From a virus: DNA of 28,912 nucleotides. Both the position numbers and the translations under genes were made by a program. Below the pieces are notes generated by a model. The model was not told the DNA's origin. It searched no databases and saw only the letters and a list, made by a program, of their open reading frames with translations. The DNA is taken from positions 1 through 28,912 of the IMG/VR virus record IMGVR_UViG_3300030389_001603. One strand, written 5' to 3'. Positions 1-5,148 of the stretch are shown piece by piece. The number at the start of each line of letters is the position of its first letter. Within the stretch, counting starts at the first letter, position 1.

Positions 1-97
1 TGTCTCTTTCATAGGCTTCGTTAATGTCTGGTGTTGTAGGGTCGTCTGCAATATAATGACCCTTTTCATTACGTGCTCTTTTTCTTTTTTCTACCAT
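1..97 (-). CDS. Small basic conserved phage protein, cut by left edge
   Basis: Only the first 32 residues are inside the window; the gene continues past position 1. The visible part opens with a basic stretch (MVEKRKRARNEKGHYIADD) and a DDPTTPD segment. This K/R-rich start followed by an acidic turn resembles small proteins of unknown function found in many marine phages; that is from memory, not a search. The ATG at 97-95 directly follows the TAA of the upstream gene, and a GGAG at about 105-108 (minus strand) is well placed as ribosome binding site. It belongs to the leftward late operon. Function unknown. Confidence 0.7.
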   Translation of the reverse strand, partial: MVEKRKRARNEKGHYIADDPTTPDINEAYERD

Positions 98-373
98 TTA
101 ACATCTCCATCTTTTTCTAGCTTGTCTTAATCTGCTGTTAGGATTTTTTGCTGCTTTAGGAAACTTTTTCATTTGACCTGCACTTCTTGCACAAAAGGAC
201 TTTCTTCTTTTAGCTCTTGAACCTGTAGGATTCTTTTCTGTAACTGCTGTTTGTAATTTAGACCCGGGGTTTTCTCTACGATATTTAGCTACACCTTTAG
301 CTGTCATACCTGCACCCTGTTTTGTTGGACGCTTATGACCACCTTTAATCGTATGTCCTTTCATGCCTGCCAT
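98..373 (-). CDS. DUF6321-like small basic protein
   Basis: A 91-residue, strongly basic protein. The visible signature is GAGMTAKGVAKYRREN near residues 21-36, then AKRRKSFCARSAGQMKKFP in the middle, and a C-terminal NPNSRLRQARKRWRC. This order (TAKG.A.Y.RE, RRKSFCAR, NSR...A.RKW.C) matches my recollection of the DUF6321 family, common in marine phage genomes and without known function. The two conserved cysteines and high charge would suit a small nucleic-acid-binding or virion protein, but that is inference. It starts 1 nt after the DUF1127 gene stop and its own stop abuts the next ATG, so translation is probably coupled. Confidence 0.8.
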   Translation of the reverse strand: MAGMKGHTIKGGHKRPTKQGAGMTAKGVAKYRRENPGSKLQTAVTEKNPTGSRAKRRKSFCARSAGQMKKFPKAAKNPNSRLRQARKRWRC

Positions 374-374
374 T

Positions 375-530
375 TTAATTTATCCCATATACTTTTGAAT
401 ATAATTCACATCTATTAAGACCTAAATCTTGTAATTCTCTATCTGTTAAACTTCTTAATTCTTGTAATGCGATTCTTCTTTTTCTAGCTTGTTGAGCTTT
501 TTTATACCAATTTTTTAACATTTTAACCAT
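375..530 (-). CDS. DUF1127 (YjiS-like) microprotein
   Basis: A 51-residue protein (52 codons with stop). After a basic N-terminus (MVKMLKNWYKKAQQARKRR) it has the DUF1127 core ALQELRSLTDRELQDLGLNR at residues 21-40, matching the family pattern L..L.D.EL.DiGl.R. The ATG at 530 has a near-perfect Shine-Dalgarno, AAAGGAGGT, at about 536-544 on the minus strand. DUF1127 proteins are common in alphaproteobacteria, where short members have been linked to RNA binding and to phosphate and carbon regulation. A phage copy could act on host regulation, or on phage RNA; neither is shown by the sequence. It lies between a virion accessory gene and DUF6321, and has the strongest RBS in the left block. Confidence 0.85.
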   Translation of the reverse strand: MVKMLKNWYKKAQQARKRRIALQELRSLTDRELQDLGLNRCELYSKVYGIN

Positions 531-609
531 AATATACCTCCTTTATTATATATCAAGGTAGTTATACCATAGTTTATACTTATTTACTATACAAATTTAT
601 GCAATTCTG

Positions 610-963
610 CTATGCAGTCGTTATCTTGGGTATCTCAAATAAAGAAGCAACAACATGTAGTCTATTTGCTGTTGCTGCCTGTACTTTTAAAATATCTCCG
701 GGTATTAATATCAAGTCTTTTGTTAGTAATTCAACTGTTGCGTTGGCACTCACAGCCTTTGTTTTAAATAAACTAAACACAGACCCTGCACTATTTACCA
801 GTGTTACTGTTATCGTGTCTGCATTGCCACTGTCTTCCGATACAAGGATTGATTCAATGATTGCACTGCGTCTACTAGGTGCACTGTACAGAGTGGTCAG
901 GTTATTTGTAGTCAGGTCAACCTTTGCATTTTCATATCCTGCTGTACTAATTACATTTGCCAT
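610..963 (-). CDS. Putative virion accessory (tail or head decoration-like) protein
   Basis: A 117-residue protein with alternating beta-strand character: LTTLYSAPSRRSAIIESILVS, then TITVTLVNSAG, then a KDLILIPGDILKVQAA segment and a final HVVASLFEI strand. This pattern (T.LY..P....a.i..i.v.n....d.tv.v.l.ds....., L..GD.l.v.A....v.v..s..E) is typical of small beta-sandwich proteins found next to tail or portal genes in marine phages. The ATG follows the upstream stop with no gap and there is no obvious Shine-Dalgarno, so translational coupling is likely. A structural role is inferred from fold pattern and neighbourhood, not from a specific family match. Confidence 0.6.
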   Translation of the reverse strand: MANVISTAGYENAKVDLTTNNLTTLYSAPSRRSAIIESILVSEDSGNADTITVTLVNSAGSVFSLFKTKAVSANATVELLTKDLILIPGDILKVQAATANRLHVVASLFEIPKITTA

Positions 964-1716
964 TTATTTATTTTTCTTGTTAGGTTTTTTTGTAGTTTCT
1001 CTTGCAAATAAAGAAAGTCTTTTACTGTCTTTTTTAGCTTCTGGAGTATCTTTTATTCTTTCTCTGGCTTTTATGTTTCTTCTTACTTGTTCCATCTGAA
1101 GTTTTGTAGGATTACGAAAATAAGCATTTATTCCACCTTTTAATTTAACAGGGCTTATTTCTTTTCCTGTTACTTTAATAACTTCACCAGTTTCTTTATT
1201 AACATATTCTCCAGCTTCTATTTTTTTAGTACCACTTCTACCTATAGCAGATTTCATAACTCTAGATTCTTCTGCTTTAGCACTTGCTTTATCAAGTCTA
1301 TTTAAAATTGTTTTAGCTTTTTCTCTGATTGCTGTAGTTTTACCTCTAGTAGAAAATTTTTCTAATTCAGCAACAAGTTTTGCTCTTTTTCTAGAGCCAG
1401 CAGACATTACATCTGTAAATGAAGGCATAGATTTTGTACCTATAACAATAGGGTCAGGTCCTGCATCTGCAGCTTTACCACTACCTTTTAATTTACGTTG
1501 TGATATATCTCTAATTTTATCTTCTGTAGGATTTTTTCTACCTATATCTGTTTGATATTTTCTTTTAAAATCAAATCCTGTAGGTTTTTTTCTTTTTGTT
1601 TTTTCATCTACTTTATGAGGTAAAAATTCAGTTTTCTTTTTACTCTTATTAGTTGTTATTTTTTCTTCAATCTTATCTACTTTTTTAGCAAGTGACCTAA
1701 GTAATTTTCTAACCAT
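964..1716 (-). CDS. Lysine-rich hypothetical protein
   Basis: A 250-residue, very basic protein of unrecognised family. It has a lysine-rich N-terminal third (KKVDKIEEKITTNKSKKK...), a middle segment with GPDPIVIGTKSMPSFTDVMS near residues 86-105, helical K/E/A segments around 110-150, and a KETGEVIKVTGKEISPVKL beta-like stretch near 174-192. The C-terminus is again lysine-rich (KKPNKKNK). The start is supported by an AGGGAG Shine-Dalgarno, and its ATG overlaps the upstream stop by one base (TAATG). Composition suits a DNA-binding or packaged virion protein, but nothing in the sequence proves this. Confidence 0.6.
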   Translation of the reverse strand: MVRKLLRSLAKKVDKIEEKITTNKSKKKTEFLPHKVDEKTKRKKPTGFDFKRKYQTDIGRKNPTEDKIRDISQRKLKGSGKAADAGPDPIVIGTKSMPSFTDVMSAGSRKRAKLVAELEKFSTRGKTTAIREKAKTILNRLDKASAKAEESRVMKSAIGRSGTKKIEAGEYVNKETGEVIKVTGKEISPVKLKGGINAYFRNPTKLQMEQVRRNIKARERIKDTPEAKKDSKRLSLFARETTKKPNKKNK

Positions 1717-1928
1717 TATTTTTCTCCCTCTGTCCAGCCTTCAGCTCTCATAGCACGCTCAACATGTTCTAAAGTAAATGATTTACCATAGTAAGACTCT
1801 ACTGCTTTTCTTACGTAGAATACATCACTGTGTGGTATGTGTAATTTTTCTAAAGTATTATTACGGAGAGCATCATAAAATGCCTCGATAACATTGTCTG
1901 TATATAGTTTTACTGATTTTTTACTCAT
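1716..1928 (-). CDS. Small conserved hypothetical protein, first gene of leftward operon
   Basis: A 70-residue protein starting MSKKSVKLYTDNVIEAFYDAL. The C-terminal half, HSDVFYVRKAVESYYG followed by LEHVERAMRAEGW, reads as a compact helical domain. I do not recognise the family. The ATG at 1928 is preferred over an in-frame TTG at 1934. Neither has a clear Shine-Dalgarno, which is unusual here. It is the first gene after the strong leftward promoter at 2064-2092, so its mRNA would have a leader of about 130 nt. That leader includes two tandem imperfect copies of a CATTTAA(G/T)TGTTTTT unit (1966-1997, plus-strand reading). Confidence 0.6.
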   Translation of the reverse strand: MSKKSVKLYTDNVIEAFYDALRNNTLEKLHIPHSDVFYVRKAVESYYGKSFTLEHVERAMRAEGWTEGEK

Positions 1929-2063
1929 TGTCAAGAAAATTTTATTAATTTTTTACGGAGATTTACATTTAAGTGTTTTTCATTTAATTGTTTTTTTAAA
2001 TTTAGGTAATAAACATTCTTATGTTTTTCACTTTATATGTATTTTAAATACTAGTTATACATA

Positions 2064-2092
2064 ATTATACCACGTATTAATATGTGTGTCAA
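2064..2092 (-). promoter_or_regulatory. Consensus sigma-70 promoter for leftward operon
   Basis: Read on the minus strand, there is a perfect -35 TTGACA (2092-2087), a spacer of exactly 17 nt, and a perfect -10 TATAAT (2069-2064). The bases before the -10 (TGG) also give the extended -10 TGn motif. Transcription would start near 2057 and run left into the gene at 1928. A fully consensus promoter implies transcription by host RNA polymerase, in keeping with the absence of a phage polymerase gene in the window. Confidence 0.85.
2071..2086. promoter_or_regulatory. Operator-like dyad in promoter spacer
   Basis: CACGTATTAATATGTG is an inverted repeat with 7 of 8 half-site positions matching, centred at 2078/2079. 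It fills almost the whole spacer between the -35 and -10 of the leftward promoter. A protein bound there would block RNA polymerase. It could be coincidence in AT-rich DNA, but the outer CAC/GTG pairs and exact placement favour an operator. Confidence 0.5.
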
Positions 2093-2131
2093 TACTTATA
2101 TTTATATTTATTTATTTATGTGTTATATATG

Positions 2132-2145
2132 TTACTATATAGTAA
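2132..2145. promoter_or_regulatory. Perfect 14-nt palindrome upstream of leftward promoter
   Basis: TTACTATATAGTAA is a perfect palindrome about 40 nt upstream of the -35 of the leftward promoter. Its position suits an activator or repressor site for that promoter. No second copy was noticed in the window, so the role is inferred only. Confidence 0.35.
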
Positions 2146-2210
2146 AGTGTATGCATGTTTGTATAGTGGTTAACAGTGAATTTACCTAATCTGTGTATTT
2201 CTGTGTACAT

Positions 2211-2300
2211 ACTACGCACGCACCCCCAGTGGCACATGCCTGCCTGCGCCTGTGAGCGTGCGTGAGCTTGCGTTCAAGCGTTATGTGTGGCATATATGCG
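2211..2300. other. GC-rich structured island in AT-rich intergenic DNA
   Basis: This roughly 90-nt patch is clearly richer in G and C than the surrounding DNA. It contains ACGCACGC (2214-2221) and its inverted copy GCGTGCGT (2256-2263). Between or beside them lie GGCA-CA-TGCC (2231-2240), GCTTG-CGTT-CAAGC (2266-2279) and the perfect palindrome GCATATATGC (2290-2299). It has no open reading frame of note and does not fold as a tRNA by eye. It could be an origin component, an attachment site, or a structured RNA; the sequence does not decide. Confidence 0.45.
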
Positions 2301-2391
2301 TGTCATCCAGCCATGTGGAGGAAAATATCCAGTTTAGTTTCACTAAAAATGCAAAATATCCAATAAAACAAGGTATTTATTAAGATAAATA

Positions 2392-2424
2392 AACTGTTAT
2401 CAGAACAGTTGCTACAAGGTAGCA
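2392..2424. promoter_or_regulatory. Two abutting palindromes
   Basis: AACTGTT-ATCAG-AACAGTT (2392-2410) is followed with one shared base by TGCTAC-AAG-GTAGCA (2410-2424). Both have perfect arms (7 and 6 bp). They lie about 75-105 nt upstream of the rightward promoter candidate and look like protein binding sites or cruciform-forming elements. Confidence 0.4.
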
Positions 2425-2433
2425 TTGATTTAG

Positions 2434-2474
2434 TTGACGATTTTTAGATAGTACGTCAATTTGAATTGACGATT
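2434..2474. promoter_or_regulatory. TTGACG repeat cluster with perfect palindrome
   Basis: TTGACGATT occurs at 2434-2442 and again at 2466-2474. The second copy forms part of the palindrome CGTCAATTTGAATTGACG (2454-2471), which has 8-bp perfect arms around a TG centre. A further TTGACA lies at 2486-2491. Repeated half-sites with one inverted pair, just upstream of the first rightward gene, are what a cooperative DNA-binding regulator site looks like. Confidence 0.45.
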
Positions 2475-2498
2475 CATAAAATAACTTGACATGGTCGA

Positions 2499-2526
2499 TT
2501 GATTGCTTTAGGTATAGTTTTATAAC
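2499..2526 (+). promoter_or_regulatory. Candidate rightward promoter
   Basis: TTGATT (2499-2504, 4 of 6 to consensus) is separated by 16 nt from TATAAC (2521-2526, 5 of 6). Initiation would fall near 2533, at the foot of the long hairpin 2527-2572, so the mRNA would begin with that structure. An alternative pair, TTGACA at 2486 with TATAGT at 2513, has a 21-nt spacer and is less likely. Confidence 0.45.
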
Positions 2527-2572
2527 GATAAAATTTATATCTGAATATCTTGTGAAGATATAAATTGTTATC
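2527..2572 (+). repeat. Leader hairpin, diverged relative of the 67-bp repeat hairpin
   Basis: AATTTATATCT (2532-2542) pairs perfectly with AGATATAAATT (2556-2566) around a 13-nt loop. The stem extends outward through GATAA/TTATC with one bulged base, to about 16 bp. The loop begins GAAT and ends TGA, as do the loops of the hairpins at 3343-3382 and 5161-5200, and the stem sequence is similar. It sits between a candidate promoter and the RBS of the first rightward gene, like the other two. Confidence 0.55.
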
Positions 2573-2609
2573 TTATATAAAACATAACTCAAACAAAGGA
2601 TTTGAAAAA

Positions 2610-3272
2610 ATGGCTAAATCAACTCTAAAAAATCACATTTACAATGCTAATAATCCATCACTCAACACCAACGAAGTTGAAGGTCACATTATAGCTAAGG
2701 AATACAGGTCTTTCATACAAAATGAAAGAAGACAATTTAAAAAGCTTTTAAGTAAAACCAGTTGGTTTTATCGACTAGGTGAGTTACTTATCAGATTAAA
2801 ATCTGAGAGTGAGCTAGGTTATGTGACACGTGAAGTAAAGCAAAATTGTGGTATCAATAATATTGATAAGCAAAGATTGAGTGAGTCTGTTTGGTTGGTT
2901 ACTAACTACAAAGATTGTGAAACAATCATGAAAAATTCCAAAAAAGGTTATAGCAATATCCGTGCGCTACAAAGAGCTTTAAAAGCTCAAGAAAAAGCTA
3001 ATGAAGTAAAATCTAAAGATGAAAATATCAAAGATATTACACCTAACGCAAATATCAAAGATATTACACCTACCAAAAATATTGAGAATCATACCGAAGA
3101 AAAATTGAAGGATACTATCCTTTATACTTGTTCAAAGTATAACTTGGATTTAGAAAAAGTTATTAGTTTACTAAAGAATAGTAAATCTAATACTGAAGAT
3201 ACAACTATACAAGCTTACAAAGTAAGCGCACATAAAAAAGGCACATTGCCAAAAATAGAATTTTTGAATTAA
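2610..3272 (+). CDS. First gene of rightward arm, possible DUF3102-like DNA-binding protein
   Basis: A 220-residue protein. The ATG at 2610 is chosen because AAAGGA lies 9 nt upstream; a TTG at 2565 would start inside the leader hairpin. Residues about 52-125 (FYRLGELLIRLKSESELG, then a helical stretch ending IRALQRALKAQ) recall the helical layout of DUF3102-like proteins (G..Li..K..l..G.....), but the match is weak. Residues 139-154 contain NIKDITP twice, encoded by a tandem DNA repeat. The C-terminal 60 residues are a separate, mixed segment. Position, first after the control region and with its own leader hairpin, suggests a regulator or replication-initiation role; this is inference. Confidence 0.55.
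   Translation: MAKSTLKNHIYNANNPSLNTNEVEGHIIAKEYRSFIQNERRQFKKLLSKTSWFYRLGELLIRLKSESELGYVTREVKQNCGINNIDKQRLSESVWLVTNYKDCETIMKNSKKGYSNIRALQRALKAQEKANEVKSKDENIKDITPNANIKDITPTKNIENHTEEKLKDTILYTCSKYNLDLEKVISLLKNSKSNTEDTTIQAYKVSAHKKGTLPKIEFLN
3023..3072 (+). repeat. 27-nt-period tandem repeat inside a gene
   Basis: A 23-nt block beginning AAATATCAAAGATATT is repeated exactly at 3023-3045 and 3050-3072. Each copy holds a small dyad, AATATC-AAA-GATATT. In protein it duplicates NIKDITP in a charged linker. The 27-nt period keeps frame, so it looks like a recent in-frame duplication. Confidence 0.75.
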
Positions 3273-3283
3273 TACAAGCTAAA

Positions 3284-3317
3284 AATGTAACAGGTTATTT
3301 TTATAATCTGTTACATT
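3284..3317 (+). terminator. Strong 15-bp stem after first rightward gene
   Basis: AATGTAACAG (3284-3293) pairs perfectly with CTGTTACATT (3308-3317), and the stem continues inward by five further pairs (one G-T) to a TTTT tetraloop. It starts 12 nt after the stop codon. There is no U-run after it on the plus strand, so it may end transcription weakly, protect a 3' end, or attenuate. An alternative hairpin, TGTTAC-ATTGAA-GTAACA (3309-3326), shares one arm and would exclude the first. Confidence 0.5.
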
Positions 3318-3330
3318 GAAGTAACACTAT

Positions 3331-3397
3331 TTATAATATTTTTATTTATATACTTGAATGTTTTTATGAAAGTATATAAATATAAATAATATAATAA
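3331..3397 (+). repeat. 67-bp repeat, copy A (promoter-like hexamer plus hairpin)
   Basis: These 67 bases are identical to 5149-5215. The element starts with a perfect -10-like TATAAT (3332-3337) with no good -35 at normal spacing. Six bases later a hairpin begins: TATTTATATACTT (3343-3355) pairs with AAGTATATAAATA (3370-3382) around a 14-nt loop that begins GAAT and ends TGA. An AT-rich tail follows to 3397. If TATAAT is used, the transcript begins at the hairpin. The sequence TAACAC lies just before both copies. Confidence 0.8.
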
Positions 3398-3405
3398 ATC
3401 ACTTA

Positions 3406-3426
3406 AACAGTCCGACTGTCGGACAC
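3406..3426 (+). promoter_or_regulatory. 21-bp GC-rich palindrome element, copy 1
   Basis: Contains GTCCGACTGTCGGAC, a perfect odd palindrome with 7-bp arms, within a 21-bp block (AACA-palindrome-AC) shared exactly with 4227-4247 and 5231-5251. It lies between the 67-bp repeat and the RBS of the gene at 3446. As DNA it looks like an operator; as RNA it could fold as GUCCG-ACUGU-CGGAC just ahead of the RBS. Confidence 0.8.
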
Positions 3427-3445
3427 CAACAAAGAAAGTAAAACA

Positions 3446-4222
3446 ATGTTTGACATACAACCACAAAGAAAAATAAGTATTCCTAAAACAGGCTATAAAG
3501 GTAATATTGCGTCTTCGGGTAGTGATGCTAAAACTATCAAAGGCAATGGAGATGCGTATGAAACCGCTATTGCCTATTTGAAGCCGTATAAAACAATGAT
3601 TGATAACAAAGAGTATAACACTTGCTCAATGGCTAGCATAGCTAGTTGTCATGAAGGATGTTTAAATTCTGCTGGACGTGGACGTTTTAGCAATGTGCAA
3701 GACGGAAGATTGAGAAAGACAATTTTATTTTACAAAGATAGAGCTAAATTTTTAGCTTTACTAGCTAAAGATTGCGAAGCTATGTTAAGAAGGTCAGAAA
3801 AATATGGTTGGCAAGCTTGCATGCGTTTAAATGGTACAACGGATATTATTTATGAAAAAGTTTCTTTTATCAGGAATGGAGTAAAATATAAAAATATTTT
3901 TGAAGCTTATCCTAATATTCAATTTTATGACTACACTAAAATTTGGACTAGGAATGTCAAAGACATTGATAACTATCATTTAACGTGGTCGTATTCCGAA
4001 GCTTCCGAGTGGTATGCTTCAAAGCATAAAGAAGCTTTAAATAATGGCATGAATATAGCCGTAGTTTTTAGGTCTAAAAAAATACCTAGTACCTTTTTAG
4101 GATTGCCTGTAATTGACGGCGATAAAGATGATTTAAGATTCCTAGACCCAAAAAATTGTGTAGTTGGTCTTTATGCTAAAGGCGAAGCTAAAAACGATAA
4201 AACAGGATTCGTAATTGACTAA
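3446..4222 (+). CDS. Gp88-like (DUF7227-type) cysteine-containing phage protein
   Basis: A 258-residue protein. Residues 57-100 (YNTCSMASIASCHEGCLNS, then GRGRFSNVQDGRLRKT and FYKDRAKFLALL) carry three cysteines, C60, C68 and C72, spaced as in the phage gp88 family pattern of a Cys-rich opening followed by GRG...R..KT...... R. The middle has DYTKIWTRN, and the C-terminal third has FLDPKNCVVGLYAKG, again typical of that family as I recall it. Biochemical function is unknown; the cysteines may bind metal. It has its own leader of 67-bp repeat plus palindrome, so it may be controlled apart from the main operon. Start codon follows GAAAG about 9 nt upstream, a weak RBS. Confidence 0.6.
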   Translation: MFDIQPQRKISIPKTGYKGNIASSGSDAKTIKGNGDAYETAIAYLKPYKTMIDNKEYNTCSMASIASCHEGCLNSAGRGRFSNVQDGRLRKTILFYKDRAKFLALLAKDCEAMLRRSEKYGWQACMRLNGTTDIIYEKVSFIRNGVKYKNIFEAYPNIQFYDYTKIWTRNVKDIDNYHLTWSYSEASEWYASKHKEALNNGMNIAVVFRSKKIPSTFLGLPVIDGDKDDLRFLDPKNCVVGLYAKGEAKNDKTGFVID

Positions 4223-4226
4223 TTCA

Positions 4227-4247
4227 AACAGTCCGACTGTCGGACAC
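4227..4247 (+). promoter_or_regulatory. 21-bp GC-rich palindrome element, copy 2
   Basis: Same 21 bases as at 3406-3426 and 5231-5251, here 4 nt after the stop of the gp88-like gene and 17 nt before the ATG of a microprotein. This copy lacks the 67-bp hairpin repeat, which shows that the palindrome is an independent unit placed before RBSs. Confidence 0.8.
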
Positions 4248-4264
4248 TAAAAAAGGAAAGTAAA

Positions 4265-4390
4265 ATGAGAAACTTTGTAAAAATACCAAAGAAAAATAAT
4301 AAAAATAAACCCTCACCAAAACGTGACGATTGGAAAAGAAAAAGAAATCAAGCTAGAAAAGACAAGATTTTCAGAAGAAAAATTGCGTAG
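4265..4390 (+). CDS. 41-residue highly basic microprotein
   Basis: MRNFVKIPKKNNKNK, then PSPKRDDWKRKRNQARKDKI and FRRKIA: about half the residues are lysine, arginine or asparagine. AAAGGAAAG lies 5-8 nt upstream of the ATG, and the GC-rich palindrome lies just before that. No family recognised. A protein of this charge probably binds nucleic acid or ribosomes. The position directly after a regulatory palindrome supports a real gene, although it is short. Confidence 0.6.
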   Translation: MRNFVKIPKKNNKNKPSPKRDDWKRKRNQARKDKIFRRKIA

Positions 4391-4431
4391 AAGCTGAAAT
4401 AAATTATGTAAATAAACAGAAGGAGATTCAT

Positions 4432-4857
4432 ATGAATATAATTTCAATAGACCACGAAGTGAATGAGGTTATATGTACTGACCAGAATAATTCTGGCAGA
4501 AATTGGAGAGTAAAATTGTTATTTAAAGGCGATAAGTATGGTTTAAATAACTGCCTTACTCACAATAAGGATAAACCAATGGTAGAGTTTTATGACCTAA
4601 AATATATAGATAAGTTTGGGAAAGATGGTCAATTTGTTAGTAGATATGACTTAGGCACTATCTTATTTGAAGGCTATGTTTTTTCTAGGTCACAACTGAT
4701 GAATGCATCTGAGAGAGATTCACGATATGGTATTACATTACAAGGTAATGTTGATGGATGGGAGATGTCTTCTGATTGTCTTAATGAAGTATTGGAAAAG
4801 ATTAAAATCATGTACATAAAAAATCAGTTAGCTCCTTCATATGGAGAATTAAAATGA
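4432..4857 (+). CDS. Hypothetical protein, 141 residues
   Basis: Soluble mixed alpha/beta protein with no recognised motif. It starts MNIISIDHEVNEVICTDQ, has a central MVEFYDLKYIDKFGKDGQFV segment, and ends in a helical LNEVLEKIKIMYIKNQ region. In the middle, FVSRYDLGTILFE suggests a small beta-rich fold. The start has a strong AAGGAG 7 nt upstream. Its stop overlaps the next ATG (ATGA), so translation of the following small gene is coupled. Confidence 0.7.
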   Translation: MNIISIDHEVNEVICTDQNNSGRNWRVKLLFKGDKYGLNNCLTHNKDKPMVEFYDLKYIDKFGKDGQFVSRYDLGTILFEGYVFSRSQLMNASERDSRYGITLQGNVDGWEMSSDCLNEVLEKIKIMYIKNQLAPSYGELK

Positions 4858-5021
4858 TAAATGAAACTAAACCACAGGTCGTAGATTGTTATGAACTTTT
4901 GACACTAGAGCAACGTGAACAAGTTGGTGACATAATAATTGAAGCATTAATAGATAACGACATACACCCAGAAATATGGGAAATAAAAGTTGAAGCAATT
5001 ATTGACGGAGAATTAAAATGA
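4854..5021 (+). CDS. Small acidic hypothetical protein, 55 residues
   Basis: MINETKPQVVDCYELLTLEQ, followed by a helical acidic stretch and ending AIIDGELK. It overlaps the upstream gene by four bases (ATGA) and the downstream one in the same way; GGAGAATTAAAATG recurs at both junctions, giving each a good RBS. That twin junction is strong evidence that it is translated. Family unknown. Confidence 0.6.
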   Translation: MINETKPQVVDCYELLTLEQREQVGDIIIEALIDNDIHPEIWEIKVEAIIDGELK

Positions 5022-5101
5022 TACATTTAGAAGATATTATGTCAGTTATAACTTTAGTTATATCACTCTATATAATTACAGTAATTCTTTTTTCACTATA
5101 A
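5018..5101 (+). CDS. 27-residue single-span membrane peptide
   Basis: After MIHLEDIM the rest (SVITLVISLYIITVILFSL) is one hydrophobic helix long enough to cross the membrane. The ATG overlaps the previous stop (ATGA) and has GGAG about 8 nt upstream. Too short for family assignment. Such peptides in phages can be holin-like, inhibitors of host membrane proteins, or without function. Confidence 0.5.
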   Translation: MIHLEDIMSVITLVISLYIITVILFSL

Positions 5102-5110
5102 CAATCAATG

Positions 5111-5138
5111 ATTGTGGCATCTTTAATGGTGTCACAAT
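5111..5138 (+). terminator. Hairpin after the early cluster
   Basis: ATTGTGGCA (5111-5119) pairs with TGTCACAAT (5130-5138), nine pairs with one G-T, loop of 10 nt. A second small dyad, ACAATCA-A-TGATTGT (5101-5115), overlaps its left arm. There is no immediate U-run. It stands where the transcript of the 3446-5101 cluster would end, just before the second 67-bp repeat. Confidence 0.4.
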
Positions 5139-5148
5139 TATAACACAA

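Larger units (their letters stand above)
1935..2609. other. Divergent control region between the two arms
   Basis: About 675 bases with no convincing gene. An open frame on the minus strand at 2380-2592 encodes an AT-driven, low-complexity peptide and is rejected. The stretch holds a consensus leftward promoter with a dyad in its spacer, a 14-nt perfect palindrome, a GC-rich island (2211-2300), a direct repeat AAAATATCCA (2322-2331 and 2353-2362), a run of palindromes (2392-2471) and a rightward promoter candidate ending in a long hairpin (2527-2572). It is the only divergent point in the window, so both arms are probably controlled from here. A replication origin or an attachment site could also lie in it. 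Confidence 0.8.

Noticed and set aside
599-1099. Plus-strand open frame of 166 codons
   Set aside because: It is antisense to two tightly packed minus-strand genes, and its peptide is a low-complexity mirror of their codons.
1929-1934. Minus-strand TTGACA just before the ATG at 1928
   Set aside because: Its -10 would lie inside the coding region, and no TATAAT-like hexamer is found at the right spacing.
2211-2300. tRNA gene in the GC-rich island
   Set aside because: No acceptor stem, anticodon arm or T-loop sequence (GTTCRA) in the right order could be drawn.
2486-2518. TTGACA with TATAGT as a rightward promoter
   Set aside because: The spacer would be 21 nt, too long; the pair at 2499/2521 is preferred, though with weaker hexamers.
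2380-2592. Minus-strand open frame of 70 codons in the control region
   Set aside because: No RBS, AT-driven composition, and it covers palindromes and a promoter candidate.
3284-3317. Canonical Rho-independent terminator
   Set aside because: The stem is strong but is not followed by a T-run on either strand at the right place; listed only as terminator-like.
3375-3390. Two overlapping TATAAATA as T4-type late promoters
   Set aside because: No T4-type late sigma or clamp genes are seen, and the motif is expected by chance in such AT-rich DNA.
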